64,000 bases of DNA. It comes from Curtobacterium sp. 458 (GTDB lineage: Bacteria > Actinomycetota > Actinomycetes > Actinomycetales > Microbacteriaceae). The stretch lies in assembly GCF_030406605.1 (NCBI RefSeq), contig NZ_CP129104.1, forward strand, positions 2,875,987 through 2,939,986. Reading direction: 5' to 3'. The position numbers were made by a program, and so were the translations under genes. Shown here one piece after another: positions 34,404-43,324 of the stretch (the stretch's first letter is position 1; each line of letters opens with the position of its first letter). The notes under the pieces are model-generated. The model was given only the letters and a program-made list of their open reading frames with translations, was not told the DNA's origin and did no database searches.

Positions 34404-35161
34404 GCGACACCACGCCGGCACCGGTCGACGACACGGCCGGGTTCGAGGGCCTCGACACGGTCCCGCAGGACGAGGACCGCGACGAGACGAGCTTCGCCCT
34501 CTTCGAGGGCGACGAGGGTCGTCTCGACGAGCCGCAGCGACGCGCGCTGGTCGCGCTGCTCCGGCACACCTACGTGAGCGCGCGGACCCACGCCGACGAG
34601 TGGCGAGCGGTCCTCGACGCCGAGGGGCAGCTCCGGTCGCGACTCAACGACCTCTTCCTCGAGCTCCACGTCGACCGGGACCGCGAGGTCGCCTGGAAGC
34701 GCCAGGCCCGCTCGGAGAGCCAACGCCGGGCCTTCCCGACCCTGCTCCGCGACGTCCCGTACACGCGCGAGGAGACGATCGTCCTCGTCTACCTGCGCAT
34801 GCGCCTCCGCGCCGACACCCGTCCCGGCCCCGACCAGGTCGTCGTCGACCGTTCGGAGATCCTCGGGCACGTGGCCGGCTTCCTCCCAGCGGGCTCCACC
34901 GACCGCACGCGCGACGAGGCCCGGGTCGCGAGCGCCGTGGAGCGGCTGGTCCGCGCCCGGATCCTGCTCCGCACCACCGACCCGGACCGCTTCCGCGTGG
35001 CGAGCGTCGTCGAGGTGCTCCTGCCCCTCGAACGGCTGCTCGAGCTCGACACCTGGCTCCGCACCGCGACCAGCGGCGACGGCGAGGCGACCGCCGGAGC
35101 CGAGCCGGGCCTCCAGGCCGAGCCGACCGACACCGACGACGAAGGCGAGCCGGCAGCATGA
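34400..35161 (+). CDS. jetB: JetB/MksE-like KITE subunit (DUF4194)
   Basis: JetB (MksE) forms the winged-helix KITE dimer that binds the kleisin. The 253-residue protein has the DUF4194 core: FEGDEGRLDEPQRRALVALL, LFLELHVDRDREVAWKRQA, TREETIVLVYLRMRL and a late wHTH with RILLRTTDPDRFRV. N- and C-terminal tails are acidic. GTG 34400 follows AGGAGG with short spacing and overlaps the jetA stop; the gene's own stop overlaps the jetC ATG (ATGA). Subunits are therefore made in a coupled way. Confidence 0.87.
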   Translation: MSDTTPAPVDDTAGFEGLDTVPQDEDRDETSFALFEGDEGRLDEPQRRALVALLRHTYVSARTHADEWRAVLDAEGQLRSRLNDLFLELHVDRDREVAWKRQARSESQRRAFPTLLRDVPYTREETIVLVYLRMRLRADTRPGPDQVVVDRSEILGHVAGFLPAGSTDRTRDEARVASAVERLVRARILLRTTDPDRFRVASVVEVLLPLERLLELDTWLRTATSGDGEATAGAEPGLQAEPTDTDDEGEPAA

Positions 35162-38100
35162 CCGACACCGCGACCGGCACGACCGCGTACGAGGAGTACG
35201 CGATGCCCGCCCTCTTCGACACGGTGGCGCAGTGGCGTGCCGAGTCGATGCAGGTCGTGAACTGGGGCGGCTTCCACGGCCACCGCCAGGTGGAGCTGTC
35301 CGGCACCGCGACCCTCATCTCGGGCGCGTCCGGCACCGGCAAGTCGACGCTGATGGACGCGTACCTCGCGGTGATGATGCCGTCCGACGTGCCCTTCAAC
35401 GGGGCGTCCAACGACACCACGACCGGCCGCGCACGCGGTGCGGACCAGCGGAACCTGCTCACGTACCTGCGCGGCAAGGTCGACACCCAGCGCGACCCGG
35501 AGACCGGCGCGCTCCGCGACGTCAACCTGCGCGGCGACGACCAGACGACGTGGGGTGCCGTCGCGGTGACCTTCCGGAACGACGACGAGCGTCGCTTCAC
35601 GGTGCTGCGCGCGTACATCGTGCCGAAGCGGGCGCGCGGCGTCGGCGACATCCAGATGACGATGGCGACGGTCGACGACACGTTCGACCTGCGCCGGCTC
35701 GAGGAGTTCGTGCCGTCGCGCTTCCACCACCTCGAACTGACCGGCCGCGTGCCCGGGCTCGTGATCCGCGACACCTACCAGGAGCTCGCGTACACCCTGC
35801 AGACCCGGCTCGGCATCGGTGACTCCGGCGGCGGCAACCGGGCGATGCGCCTGCTCGCCCGCATCCAGGCCGGGCAGCACCTCCCGACCGTCGACGCCCT
35901 GTACAAGTCGCTCGTCCTCGAGACGCCCGCCACCTACGAGGCGGCCGACCGTGCCCTCGCGCACTTCTCGGCCCTCGACGAGGCGTACGAGGCGATGGAC
36001 ACCGAGGAGCGCAAGGTCCGAATCCTCTCGCCCATCGTCGACCTCCACGCGGAGATCGCCCGGTCGAAGGCGGCTGCCGCTGCGCTCGACGGCATCGCCA
36101 CCGGCGCCGAGGTCTCCCCGTTCGCGCACTGGACGGCCTCCCGGAAGCGCGCGCTCCTCGACGACGAGGTCGCCCGGAACACCCGCGAGCGCACGGCCGC
36201 GCGAGCGGAGGTCGCCGCCGCGTCCGCTCGGCACGCAGCCGTCGAGATCGAGCTCCGGGACGCCGAGGCCCGGCTCCGCGACCAGGGCGGCAACGCGCTC
36301 GCGCAGCTCGAGGACCGCATCGACCGCCGCACGCGCGAGCGTGACGCAGCGGCCCGGTCCCGCGCCGTGTTCGAGGAGCGCACCGCCGTCCTCGAGACCA
36401 CGGTCGACTCCGAGACCGGGTTCTCCGCGGCGCAGCGAGCGTCGCACGACTTCCTCGGGACGTACGCCACCGCTCGGCAGGAACTCGACCAGCGCCGCGA
36501 CGCCCTGACCCGCGAGGAGTACCCGCTCCTCGACCGCGAACGCACCCTGCGCCAGGAACGGCAGTCGCTCGAGCACCGCCAGGGCGCCATGCCGCTGCCG
36601 ATGCACGAGGCCCGGGTCGCGATGGCCCGCGCCGCCGGCACCGACCCCGCCGACCTGCCCTTCGTGGCGGAGCTCCTCGACGTGCTCCCGGGCGAGGAAG
36701 CCTGGCGGACGGCGATCGAGTCCGTGCTCGCGCCCGTCGCCCGCACGCTCCTGGTCGACCAGGACCACCTCGCGGCCTTCAGCGAGGCCATCGACTCCCT
36801 CCGCCTGCCCGTGCGGGTCCAGTTCGAGGGCGTCCCCACCGGGCCGCACATCGACCTCGACGGCGACCCGTCGATGGTGTCGGGGAAGCTCGCGATCAAG
36901 CCGTCCCCGTTCAGCACCTGGGTGCGCGAACGCATCGAGTCGGAGCGCACCGACGCCCGCTGCGTCGAGGACGCGGGCGACCTCGGCGGCGGGGGCCGTC
37001 GGGTGACGCGGTCCGGACAGCTCCGTGACGGCCGACGTGGCGCACACGGCGACCGGCGCCAGGCGAACGTCATCGGGTTCACGAACGAGGCCAGGGTCAC
37101 CGCGGTCGAGGAGGAGCTCGCCTCCATCGCCGAGGACCTCGCGACGCTCGAGGCCCGGCGCACCGACGTCGCGCAGGACATCGCCGCGCTCGACGCCCTC
37201 CGCAATGCGCACCAGCACGTGGTCGACGCGAGCTGGGACGGCATCGACGTCGCGGGTCTGGACGAGTCGCTCGCGCAGCTCGACGCCGAACGCCAGGCGC
37301 TGCTCGCCGCCGACGACGGTCTCCGGACGCTCCGGGCGACGGTCGCTCGGCTCCGGGCTGCCCTCGACGAGGCCTCCGACCGCCGGTCCGCAGCGCGCTT
37401 GTCGGTCTCGCGACTCGAGGAGCGTCACGGTGTCCTCGTCGACGGGCAGGACGCCGCCGCCGAGATCCTCGCGCGCTTCGACGACGCCCCGGACTCGCTG
37501 CCGGACGACGAACAGGCGCAGCTGCTGTCCGAGACGTTCGAGGAGGTCGGTGCCCCCGACGGCATCGACGGCTTCGACGACGCCACCCGCCGGCTGCGAC
37601 GACGGCTCGACGAGCGGCTGTCGCAGGCGCTCGACGGTGCCGCTTCGGCCTCGAACGCCCTGACCCTGACGTTCCAGCGGTACCAGGACGCCTGGCCGGA
37701 CCCGAACCTCGGCACCGGGGTCGCCTCCTACGAGGACTACCACGCGATCCTCGAGCAGATCCTCGCGACCGGCCTCCATGCCCGTCGGACCGAGTGGCGT
37801 CGGCGGCTCTCGCAGTGGAGCGGCGAGGACCTCGTGCCGCTCGCAGGAGCCTTCGACCGGGCCGTCGTCGAGATCGAGGAGCGCCTGGAGCCGGTCAACG
37901 AGATCCTCCGCGAGCTGCCGTTCGGCGCGAACCGGGACCGGCTGAAGATCGTCATCCGCCGCGTCACCCGCGAAGAGGTCGCGTCGTTCCGCAAGGAGCT
38001 CCGCGCGCTGTCGGCCTCGGTGGACACCGAGTTGACCGACGACGTGCTCGAGACCCGGTTCCGTCGCCTCCGCCGGTTCATGGCGATCATCCGGCCGGAC

Positions 38101-38550
38101 TCCGCCGCACCCCGGGGCCGCACCACCGCCCGGGACGCCGTGCTCGACGTCCGCCGGCACATGGAGATCACCGCCGTCCGCTACGACGTCGACGGGAACG
38201 ACCTCGGCGTGTACTCGTCCCTCGGCGACAAGTCCGGCGGCGAGACGCAGGAGCTGGTCGCGTTCATCGTCGGCGCCGCGCTCCGGTACCAGCTCGGCGA
38301 CGAGACACGGCCACGGCCCCGGTTCGCGCCGGTGTTCCTCGACGAGGCGTTCATCAAGGCGGACTCCGAGTTCGCCGGGCGTGCGGTGACAGCGTGGCTC
38401 CGGCTCGGCTTCCAGCTCGTGGTGAGCGCGCCGCTCGACAAGGTGACGGCGCTCGAACCGTCCATGGAGCGCCTGCTCTCGATGCGGAAGCACCCCGACA
38501 CGGGCCACTCGTCCATCACCGAGATCGCGCGGGTCGCGCCCGGCGCGTAG
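35158..38550 (+). CDS. jetC: JetC/MksB-like SMC ATPase
   Basis: JetC (MksB) is the motor of the complex: an SMC-like ATPase that extrudes DNA loops. The 1130-residue protein has an N-terminal head with Walker A GASGTGKST (Lys62), long coiled coils (about 300-480 and 640-830) around a hinge-like region (about 500-620), and a C-terminal head with signature KSGGETQE (from Lys1025) and Walker B VFLDEAF (Asp1062-Glu1063). All catalytic residues are present, so the ATPase should be active. ATG 35158 overlaps the jetB stop. In Wadjet the next gene is jetD, a TOPRIM nuclease subunit; here no such gene follows. Confidence 0.9.
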   Translation: MTDTATGTTAYEEYAMPALFDTVAQWRAESMQVVNWGGFHGHRQVELSGTATLISGASGTGKSTLMDAYLAVMMPSDVPFNGASNDTTTGRARGADQRNLLTYLRGKVDTQRDPETGALRDVNLRGDDQTTWGAVAVTFRNDDERRFTVLRAYIVPKRARGVGDIQMTMATVDDTFDLRRLEEFVPSRFHHLELTGRVPGLVIRDTYQELAYTLQTRLGIGDSGGGNRAMRLLARIQAGQHLPTVDALYKSLVLETPATYEAADRALAHFSALDEAYEAMDTEERKVRILSPIVDLHAEIARSKAAAAALDGIATGAEVSPFAHWTASRKRALLDDEVARNTRERTAARAEVAAASARHAAVEIELRDAEARLRDQGGNALAQLEDRIDRRTRERDAAARSRAVFEERTAVLETTVDSETGFSAAQRASHDFLGTYATARQELDQRRDALTREEYPLLDRERTLRQERQSLEHRQGAMPLPMHEARVAMARAAGTDPADLPFVAELLDVLPGEEAWRTAIESVLAPVARTLLVDQDHLAAFSEAIDSLRLPVRVQFEGVPTGPHIDLDGDPSMVSGKLAIKPSPFSTWVRERIESERTDARCVEDAGDLGGGGRRVTRSGQLRDGRRGAHGDRRQANVIGFTNEARVTAVEEELASIAEDLATLEARRTDVAQDIAALDALRNAHQHVVDASWDGIDVAGLDESLAQLDAERQALLAADDGLRTLRATVARLRAALDEASDRRSAARLSVSRLEERHGVLVDGQDAAAEILARFDDAPDSLPDDEQAQLLSETFEEVGAPDGIDGFDDATRRLRRRLDERLSQALDGAASASNALTLTFQRYQDAWPDPNLGTGVASYEDYHAILEQILATGLHARRTEWRRRLSQWSGEDLVPLAGAFDRAVVEIEERLEPVNEILRELPFGANRDRLKIVIRRVTREEVASFRKELRALSASVDTELTDDVLETRFRRLRRFMAIIRPDSAAPRGRTTARDAVLDVRRHMEITAVRYDVDGNDLGVYSSLGDKSGGETQELVAFIVGAALRYQLGDETRPRPRFAPVFLDEAFIKADSEFAGRAVTAWLRLGFQLVVSAPLDKVTALEPSMERLLSMRKHPDTGHSSITEIARVAPGA

Positions 38551-38694
38551 CCGCGGGGCGCGGCAGCGGCGGCGCGGGGCGGCGCGGGGCTGGCTGGTCG
38601 CAAAACATGTCGCCCCGCCCGCCGCGCGACGGCACGTCGTGCGACCAACGCGCGACGCGAACGGCGTGTCCTGCGACCAACGCGATCCGGACGC

Positions 38695-38736
38695 GGACGG
38701 GAGGCACGGTGCGAGGCCGCCACGCGCCTCCCGTCC
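38695..38736. repeat. GGACGGGAGGC palindrome family, copy D
   Basis: GGACGGGAGGC (38695-38705) and GCCTCCCGTCC (38726-38736) flank an imperfect GCGAGGCCGCCACGC middle. It lies inside the first unit of the tandem array and is about 150 bp after the jetC stop. Confidence 0.65.
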
Positions 38737-38849
38737 GTCGCCTGCCGCTGGTCGCAGAACATGTCGCCCCGGCCGCCGCGCGACGGCGTGTCCTGCGACC
38801 AACGCGCGACGCGGACGGCATGTCCTGCGACCAACGCGACCGGCGCAGC

Positions 38850-38889
38850 GGACGGGAGGCGGTGCGAGGCCGCCACGCGCCTGCCGTCC
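38850..38889. repeat. GGACGGGAGGC palindrome family, copy E
   Basis: GGACGGGAGGC (38850-38860) and GCCTGCCGTCC (38879-38889, one mismatch) lie inside the second unit of the tandem array. Confidence 0.6.
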
Positions 38890-39031
38890 GTCGCCTGCGG
38901 CTGGTCGCAGAACATGTCGCCCCGGCTGCCGCGCGACGGCACGTCGTGCGACCAACGCGGGGCGCGGACGGCGTGTCCCGCGACCAACGGGCAGCGGTCG
39001 GCGGGCAGGGACGGAGCGGTACGGTGGGCGG

Positions 39032-39337
39032 GTGTTCGGACGCCGCTCCCCCAGCCCCCGCCCCGACGACCGCCCCGGCCTCGGGATCGGGGCACTCGTC
39101 CAGGTGGTCGACCCCGGCCAGCAGGGCGGCGAGCACTGGGCCGACGAACCGATCGGCGTCATCGTCGCACCGGGTGGGAGCCAACTCGGCGGGACGCAGC
39201 GGACGTGGACCGTCGCGTTCGACGAGCCCGCGTACACGACGGACGGCCGCGGCCCCTTCGAGCGCGCGACCGTCCTGAGTCGTCAACTGGTGCCGGTCGA
39301 GCCGGCAGCGGCCACCGGGGCCGACGAGCGGGCCTAG
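39032..39337 (+). CDS. Small conserved-looking protein, possible SH3-like barrel
   Basis: I do not recognise this 101-residue product. It starts with a basic tail (FGRRSPSPRPDD) and has a beta-rich core, ALVQVVDPGQQGGEHWAD, IGVIVAPGG, RTWTVAFDEP, ending VLSRQLVPVE. The pattern of short strands with a final VVxxxLVPVE-type strand resembles SH3-like barrels. GTG 39032 was taken as start because the tail begins there; the ribosome-binding site is moderate (GGTGGGCGG). Its stop overlaps the stop of a 35-residue minus-strand gene. It is not a JetD homologue: too short, no TOPRIM motif. Confidence 0.55.
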   Translation: MFGRRSPSPRPDDRPGLGIGALVQVVDPGQQGGEHWADEPIGVIVAPGGSQLGGTQRTWTVAFDEPAYTTDGRGPFERATVLSRQLVPVEPAAATGADERA

Positions 39338-39441
39338 TACTCCTCGGAGCCGCTCTTCATCATGGCCGCCGTGGCCATGCAGAGCCCGACGCCGCCGAGC
39401 ACGCAGATCCCGATGATGACGCCTGCGATGACTTCGAGCAT
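39334..39441 (-). CDS. 35-residue single-span membrane protein
   Basis: This gene is very short. AAGGAG lies 7 bases upstream of ATG 39441, the best-placed ribosome-binding site in the area. The product is MLEVIAGVIIGICVLGGVG at the start, then LCMATAAMMKSGSEEY: one hydrophobic helix (about 3-27) with a short charged C-terminal tail. Its TAG overlaps the stop codon of the plus-strand gene by three bases. Small one-helix proteins often bind larger membrane proteins; the POT transporter gene lies just upstream on the same strand, but the link is only positional. Confidence 0.6.
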   Translation of the reverse strand: MLEVIAGVIIGICVLGGVGLCMATAAMMKSGSEEY

Positions 39442-39523
39442 GTCGTGACTCCTTGGTTCCGGGGGCCGATCTGGCGACACCAGCCTACCCGGTGCGACCA
39501 CCCGCCGTGGTCGGGCGCGCTGG

Positions 39524-40990
39524 TCAGCGGACGCCGCGCATCAGGCGGAGGACCGGCTTCGCGAACACGAGCAGCAGGACGCCGACCACGACCGCCGCGA
39601 GGCCGAGCACGGTGAAGTACGGCGCCTCGTTCGCCGGGTCGTAGTAGCGCGAGAGCACGCCGGTCGCCGCGGTGCCGAGCGACACCGACAGGAAGAACAG
39701 CGCCACCATCTGTGTCTGGAACTTCGCGGGTGCGAGCTTCGTCGCGACGGACTGCCCGACGGGCGACAGGAGCAGCTCGGCGATGGTGAAGACGAGCAGG
39801 ATGCCGACGAGTGCGAGGAGCGGCGTGCCGTTCTCGCCGGAGCGCACGAACGGCAGGAAGAGCAGGAACGCGACGCCCATGATGCCCGTGCCGAGGGCGA
39901 ACTTCGTCGGGGTCGAGGGCTGACGGTCGCCGAGCTTGGTCCAGATCGCGGCGAACACGCCGGAGAGCACGATGATGAACACCGGGTTGATCGACTGGAC
40001 CCACGAGACCGGCATCTCCCACCCGAACAGCGAGCGGTCGAGCCGCTGGTCCGCGTAGACCGTGACGACCGTGAACTGCTGCTGGTAGAGCGACCAGAAC
40101 ACGGCGCTCGCGATGAAGAGCGGGATGAACGCGAACACGCGCGAGCGTTCCTCGGCGCTGATGCCGCTGCCGAGGATCACGACGAAGTACCCGATGGTCG
40201 CGAGGACCACGATCGCGACGACCACGGTCGGGAGGTTGCCGACGTTGAGGAGCCCGGTGAGGACCGCGGCGACGATCACCACGAGCGCCACCACCACCAA
40301 GACGGCCACGAGCGGCAGGCGTCGACGGTCGACCGGGTTGGTGACCTGCCGGACGACCTCGGGGAGGTGGCGGCGACGGATGGCGTACTGCACGAGACCC
40401 GCGGCCATGCCGACGGCGGCGAGGCCGAAGCCGAAGTGGAACCCGAGCGTGCTCTGCAGCAGCCCGGTCAGCAGCGGGCCGAAGAACGCGCCCAGGTTCA
40501 CGCCGAGGTAGTACAGAGAGAAGCCCGCGTCACGACGCGGGTCGTCCTTCGTGTAGAGACCGCCGACGATCGTGGTGGCGGTCGCCTTCAGCCCGCCCGA
40601 GCCGAGGGCGATGAGGACCAGTCCGACGCCGACGCCGGTGACGCCCGGCAGGACGGCGAGCGCGATGTGGCCGAGCATGACGACGACGGCACTGCCGAAC
40701 AGCGTCCGGTCCGCGCCGATGAGCCGGTCGGCGACCCAGGCGCCGATGATCGTGAACAGGTACACCGCGCCGCCGTAGGCGCCCATGATCCCGCTCGCGA
40801 TGCCCTTGTCGATGCCCAACCCGCCCTGCGTCAGCGAGTAGTACATGTAGATCAGGACGATGCCCTGCATGCCGTAGAACGAGAACCGCTCCCACAGCTC
40901 GACCGCGAACGGCGTGGACAGTTCGAACGGCTGTCCGAAGAACGTGCGCTTCGTGCTGGGCTCGTGACCCGGAGCGGTGGTACCTGACAT
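39524..40990 (-). CDS. POT-family proton-coupled di/tripeptide transporter
   Basis: The 488-residue membrane protein is a POT/PTR2 major-facilitator transporter (DtpT-like), which imports di- and tripeptides with protons. Twelve or more helices are predicted. The first-helix motif is ELWERFSFYGMQGI (the ExxERFxYYG motif of POT proteins), followed by GAWVADRLIGADRTLF, GGLKATATTIVGGLY, and the PTR2 signature FSLYYLGVNLGAFFGPLL. The late helix AELLLSPVGQSVATKLAP is also typical. ATG 40990 starts the conserved part; the frame extends about 30 residues further upstream without similarity. It is divergent from the acyl-CoA oxidase gene. Confidence 0.92.
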   Translation of the reverse strand: MSGTTAPGHEPSTKRTFFGQPFELSTPFAVELWERFSFYGMQGIVLIYMYYSLTQGGLGIDKGIASGIMGAYGGAVYLFTIIGAWVADRLIGADRTLFGSAVVVMLGHIALAVLPGVTGVGVGLVLIALGSGGLKATATTIVGGLYTKDDPRRDAGFSLYYLGVNLGAFFGPLLTGLLQSTLGFHFGFGLAAVGMAAGLVQYAIRRRHLPEVVRQVTNPVDRRRLPLVAVLVVVALVVIVAAVLTGLLNVGNLPTVVVAIVVLATIGYFVVILGSGISAEERSRVFAFIPLFIASAVFWSLYQQQFTVVTVYADQRLDRSLFGWEMPVSWVQSINPVFIIVLSGVFAAIWTKLGDRQPSTPTKFALGTGIMGVAFLLFLPFVRSGENGTPLLALVGILLVFTIAELLLSPVGQSVATKLAPAKFQTQMVALFFLSVSLGTAATGVLSRYYDPANEAPYFTVLGLAAVVVGVLLLVFAKPVLRLMRGVR

Positions 40991-41205
40991 GCCGCACAGT
41001 CTGCCCCGGACGAGGCGCGGCGGCACAATCGTCGACGGGTGCTCACAAAACTGCGCGGTGTCCGGTTGGAGGGTTCCCACGAGGACGAGCGGCCTGCCCC
41101 GACCGTGGTTTGTCCCGCCCGCACGGCGTTCACGTCACGAGCAGGCGGAGTGCATAGCGTGGGTTCTGCAACACCGGACACCGCAGTTCAGGAGGACTCC
41201 CGACC

Positions 41206-43311
41206 ATGGTCGACACCGCGCCCGCGCACAGCACCAGCACCCCGAAGGCCAGCACCCCGAAGGCCGACGCCGCCGGTGACCCCGCCGCGGGCACCCCCGT
41301 CGGGTCCACCGCTGCCGACGTGCACATCGACGTCGACCTCGTCGCCGAACTCCTGCTCGGCCGGTGGGCCGAGGACCGGCGCATCTCCCGTCGCCTCGCG
41401 CTCGACCCGGCGATGCACAAGATCGAGGGCATGCCCTACGCCGACGCCCGGTCGCGCACGCTCGACCAACTGCGCATCCTCGTCGAGGCCGGTGCGATCC
41501 AGCGGCCGTACCCGCCGGAGTTCGGCGGCCAGGACAACCACGGCGGGAACCTCGCGGCGTTCGAGGAGCTCACGACGGCCGACCCGTCGATGCAGATCAA
41601 GGCGGGCGTGCAGTGGGGCCTCTTCGGTTCCGCCGTGCACCACCTCGGCACCGAACGGAACCACCGCGAGTTCCTCCCCGGCATCGTCTCGTTCGAGGTC
41701 CCGGGGTGCTTCGCCATGACCGAGACCGGGCACGGGTCGGACGTGCAGAGCATCGCCACAAGCGCCACGTACGACCCGGACACGCAGGAGTTCGTCATCC
41801 ACACGCCCTTCCGCGGTGCGTGGAAGGACTACATCGGCAACGCCGCCCTGCACGGCAAGGCCGCCGTGGTGTTCGCGAAACTGGTGACGCAGGGCGTCGA
41901 CCACGGTGTGCACGCGTTCTACGTCCCGATCCGCGACGACGAGGGCACGTTCCTTCCCGGCGTCGGCGGGGAGGACGACGGCTACAAGGGCGGCCTGAAC
42001 GGCATCGACAACGGTCGCCTGCACTTCGACCACGTGCGCGTGCCCCGGACGAACCTCCTGAACCGCTACGGCGACGTCGCCGAGGACGGCACCTACAGCT
42101 CCCCCATCGCGTCGCCCGGCCGTCGGTTCTTCACGATGCTCGGCACGCTCGTGCAGGGCCGGGTCTCGCTCGACGGCGCGGCGGTCGTGGCGCAGAAGAT
42201 CGGTCTGCAGATCGCCCTGACCTACGCGATGGAGCGACGGCAGTTCCCCACCGGCGACGGCACCGAGGGCGTCCTGCTCGACTACGGCCGGCACCAGCGC
42301 CGGCTGATCCCGCGGCTCGCGACCGTGTTCGCGCAGTCGTTCGCGCACGAGAAGCTGCTCCGGACCTTCGACGACGTCTTCAGCGGACGTGAGGACACGC
42401 CGCAGCGCCGCGAGGACCTCGAGACGCAGGCGGCCGCGTTCAAGGCGATGTCGACGTGGTCGGCACTCGACACGCTCCAGGAGTGCCGCGAGGCCTGCGG
42501 CGGTGCCGGGTTCCTCGCGGAGAACCGCCTCACCGGCCTCCGCGCCGACCTCGACGTCTACGTGACGTTCGAGGGCGACAACACCGTCCTGCTCCAGCTC
42601 GTCGGCAAGCGGCTGCTCACCGAGTTCCGCGCGCGGGCACCGAAGGACGCGGCGGCGACCGCGCGCTTCGTCGCGGGTACGGCAGCGTCGAAGCTCGCCG
42701 ACGCCATGGGGATCCGGCGGCTCGAGCAGACCCTCGCCGACCGCGGCTCCCTCGCCGCGAGCGTGACGGATCTCCAGGACCCGACGACCCAGCGCGAACT
42801 CCTCGCCGGCCGCGTCGACACGATGGTGACCGAGATCGGCATGCGGCTCGCCGGGGCGGGGAAGGACCGGGAGCGCGCGGCGCTGCTCCTGAACCGCTCG
42901 CAGCACGAACTCATCGAGGCGTCGAAGGCGCACGCCGAGCTCATGCAGTGGGACGCCTTCACCGAGGCCCTCGACGAGGTCCCCGAGGGTGACACCCGGC
43001 GGGTGCTCGTCTGGCTCCGCGACATGTTCGCCCTCGGCCTGCTCGAGCAGCACCTCGGCTGGTACCTCGTGCACGGGCGTCTGACCGCTCAGCGCGCCCG
43101 GGCCGTGTCCGCGTACATCGACCGACTGGTCGCCCGGGTCCGCCCGGTCGTGCCGCAGCTGCTCGAGACGTTCGGGTACGAGCCCGGACACGTGCGGGCA
43201 CCGATCGCGCTCGGTGCCGAGCGGGAGCGACAGGACGAGGCGCGCGCCTGGTTCGCCGCCGAGGCCGCCGCGGGGCACCTGCCCGAGCAGGAGAAGAAGC
43301 CGCGCCCGTGA
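41206..43311 (+). CDS. Acyl-CoA oxidase/dehydrogenase family protein
   Basis: The 701-residue protein is an acyl-CoA oxidase-type flavoenzyme, which introduces a trans-2 double bond into acyl-CoA. It has the FAD-binding segment CFAMTETGHGSDVQSIAT, the GRVSLDGAAVVAQKIGLQIAL helix region and FEGDNTVLLQL with the likely catalytic glutamate, followed by the long C-terminal helical domain of ACOX proteins. The first 35 residues are a low-complexity Thr/Pro/Ala/Lys tail. ATG 41206 has AGGAGG upstream. It stands alone between divergent and unrelated genes, so its pathway partners are elsewhere. Use of O2 rather than ETF is implied by the family but not proven. Confidence 0.88.
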   Translation: MVDTAPAHSTSTPKASTPKADAAGDPAAGTPVGSTAADVHIDVDLVAELLLGRWAEDRRISRRLALDPAMHKIEGMPYADARSRTLDQLRILVEAGAIQRPYPPEFGGQDNHGGNLAAFEELTTADPSMQIKAGVQWGLFGSAVHHLGTERNHREFLPGIVSFEVPGCFAMTETGHGSDVQSIATSATYDPDTQEFVIHTPFRGAWKDYIGNAALHGKAAVVFAKLVTQGVDHGVHAFYVPIRDDEGTFLPGVGGEDDGYKGGLNGIDNGRLHFDHVRVPRTNLLNRYGDVAEDGTYSSPIASPGRRFFTMLGTLVQGRVSLDGAAVVAQKIGLQIALTYAMERRQFPTGDGTEGVLLDYGRHQRRLIPRLATVFAQSFAHEKLLRTFDDVFSGREDTPQRREDLETQAAAFKAMSTWSALDTLQECREACGGAGFLAENRLTGLRADLDVYVTFEGDNTVLLQLVGKRLLTEFRARAPKDAAATARFVAGTAASKLADAMGIRRLEQTLADRGSLAASVTDLQDPTTQRELLAGRVDTMVTEIGMRLAGAGKDRERAALLLNRSQHELIEASKAHAELMQWDAFTEALDEVPEGDTRRVLVWLRDMFALGLLEQHLGWYLVHGRLTAQRARAVSAYIDRLVARVRPVVPQLLETFGYEPGHVRAPIALGAERERQDEARAWFAAEAAAGHLPEQEKKPRP

Positions 43312-43324
43312 TCCGTCCCAGGCG

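Larger units (their letters stand above)
38594..38998. repeat. Tandem repeat array, unit about 153 bp, 2.6 copies, with 14-bp inverted core
   Basis: Units start at 38594, 38748 and 38901, each with CTGGTCGCARAACATGTCGCC. Within them a 14-bp core CRTGTCCTGCGACC occurs nine times with small changes. Six are on the plus strand (38633, 38665, 38787, 38819, 38940, 38972) and three on the minus strand (near 38596, 38750, 38903), so each unit can fold back on itself. Units 1 and 2 also carry a GGACGGGAGGC palindrome. Neighbouring protein frames through the array look like artefacts. Confidence 0.8.

Noticed and set aside
32653..38600. Integrative element using tRNA-Val(CAC) as attachment site
   Set aside because: No integrase is present, and I could not find a repeat of the tRNA 3' end after jetC.
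38594..38998. CRISPR array
   Set aside because: The period is about 153 bp, units are similar throughout with no unique spacers, and no cas gene is near.
34789..39237. Minus-strand open frame of nearly 1500 codons across jetC and the repeat array
   Set aside because: It is antisense to jetB and jetC, which have intact catalytic motifs, and it runs through the tandem array. The composition is that of a shadow frame.
38551..39523. A jetD gene or remnant after jetC
   Set aside because: Both strands were read; no TOPRIM or DUF3322-like segment was found, only the repeat array and two small genes.
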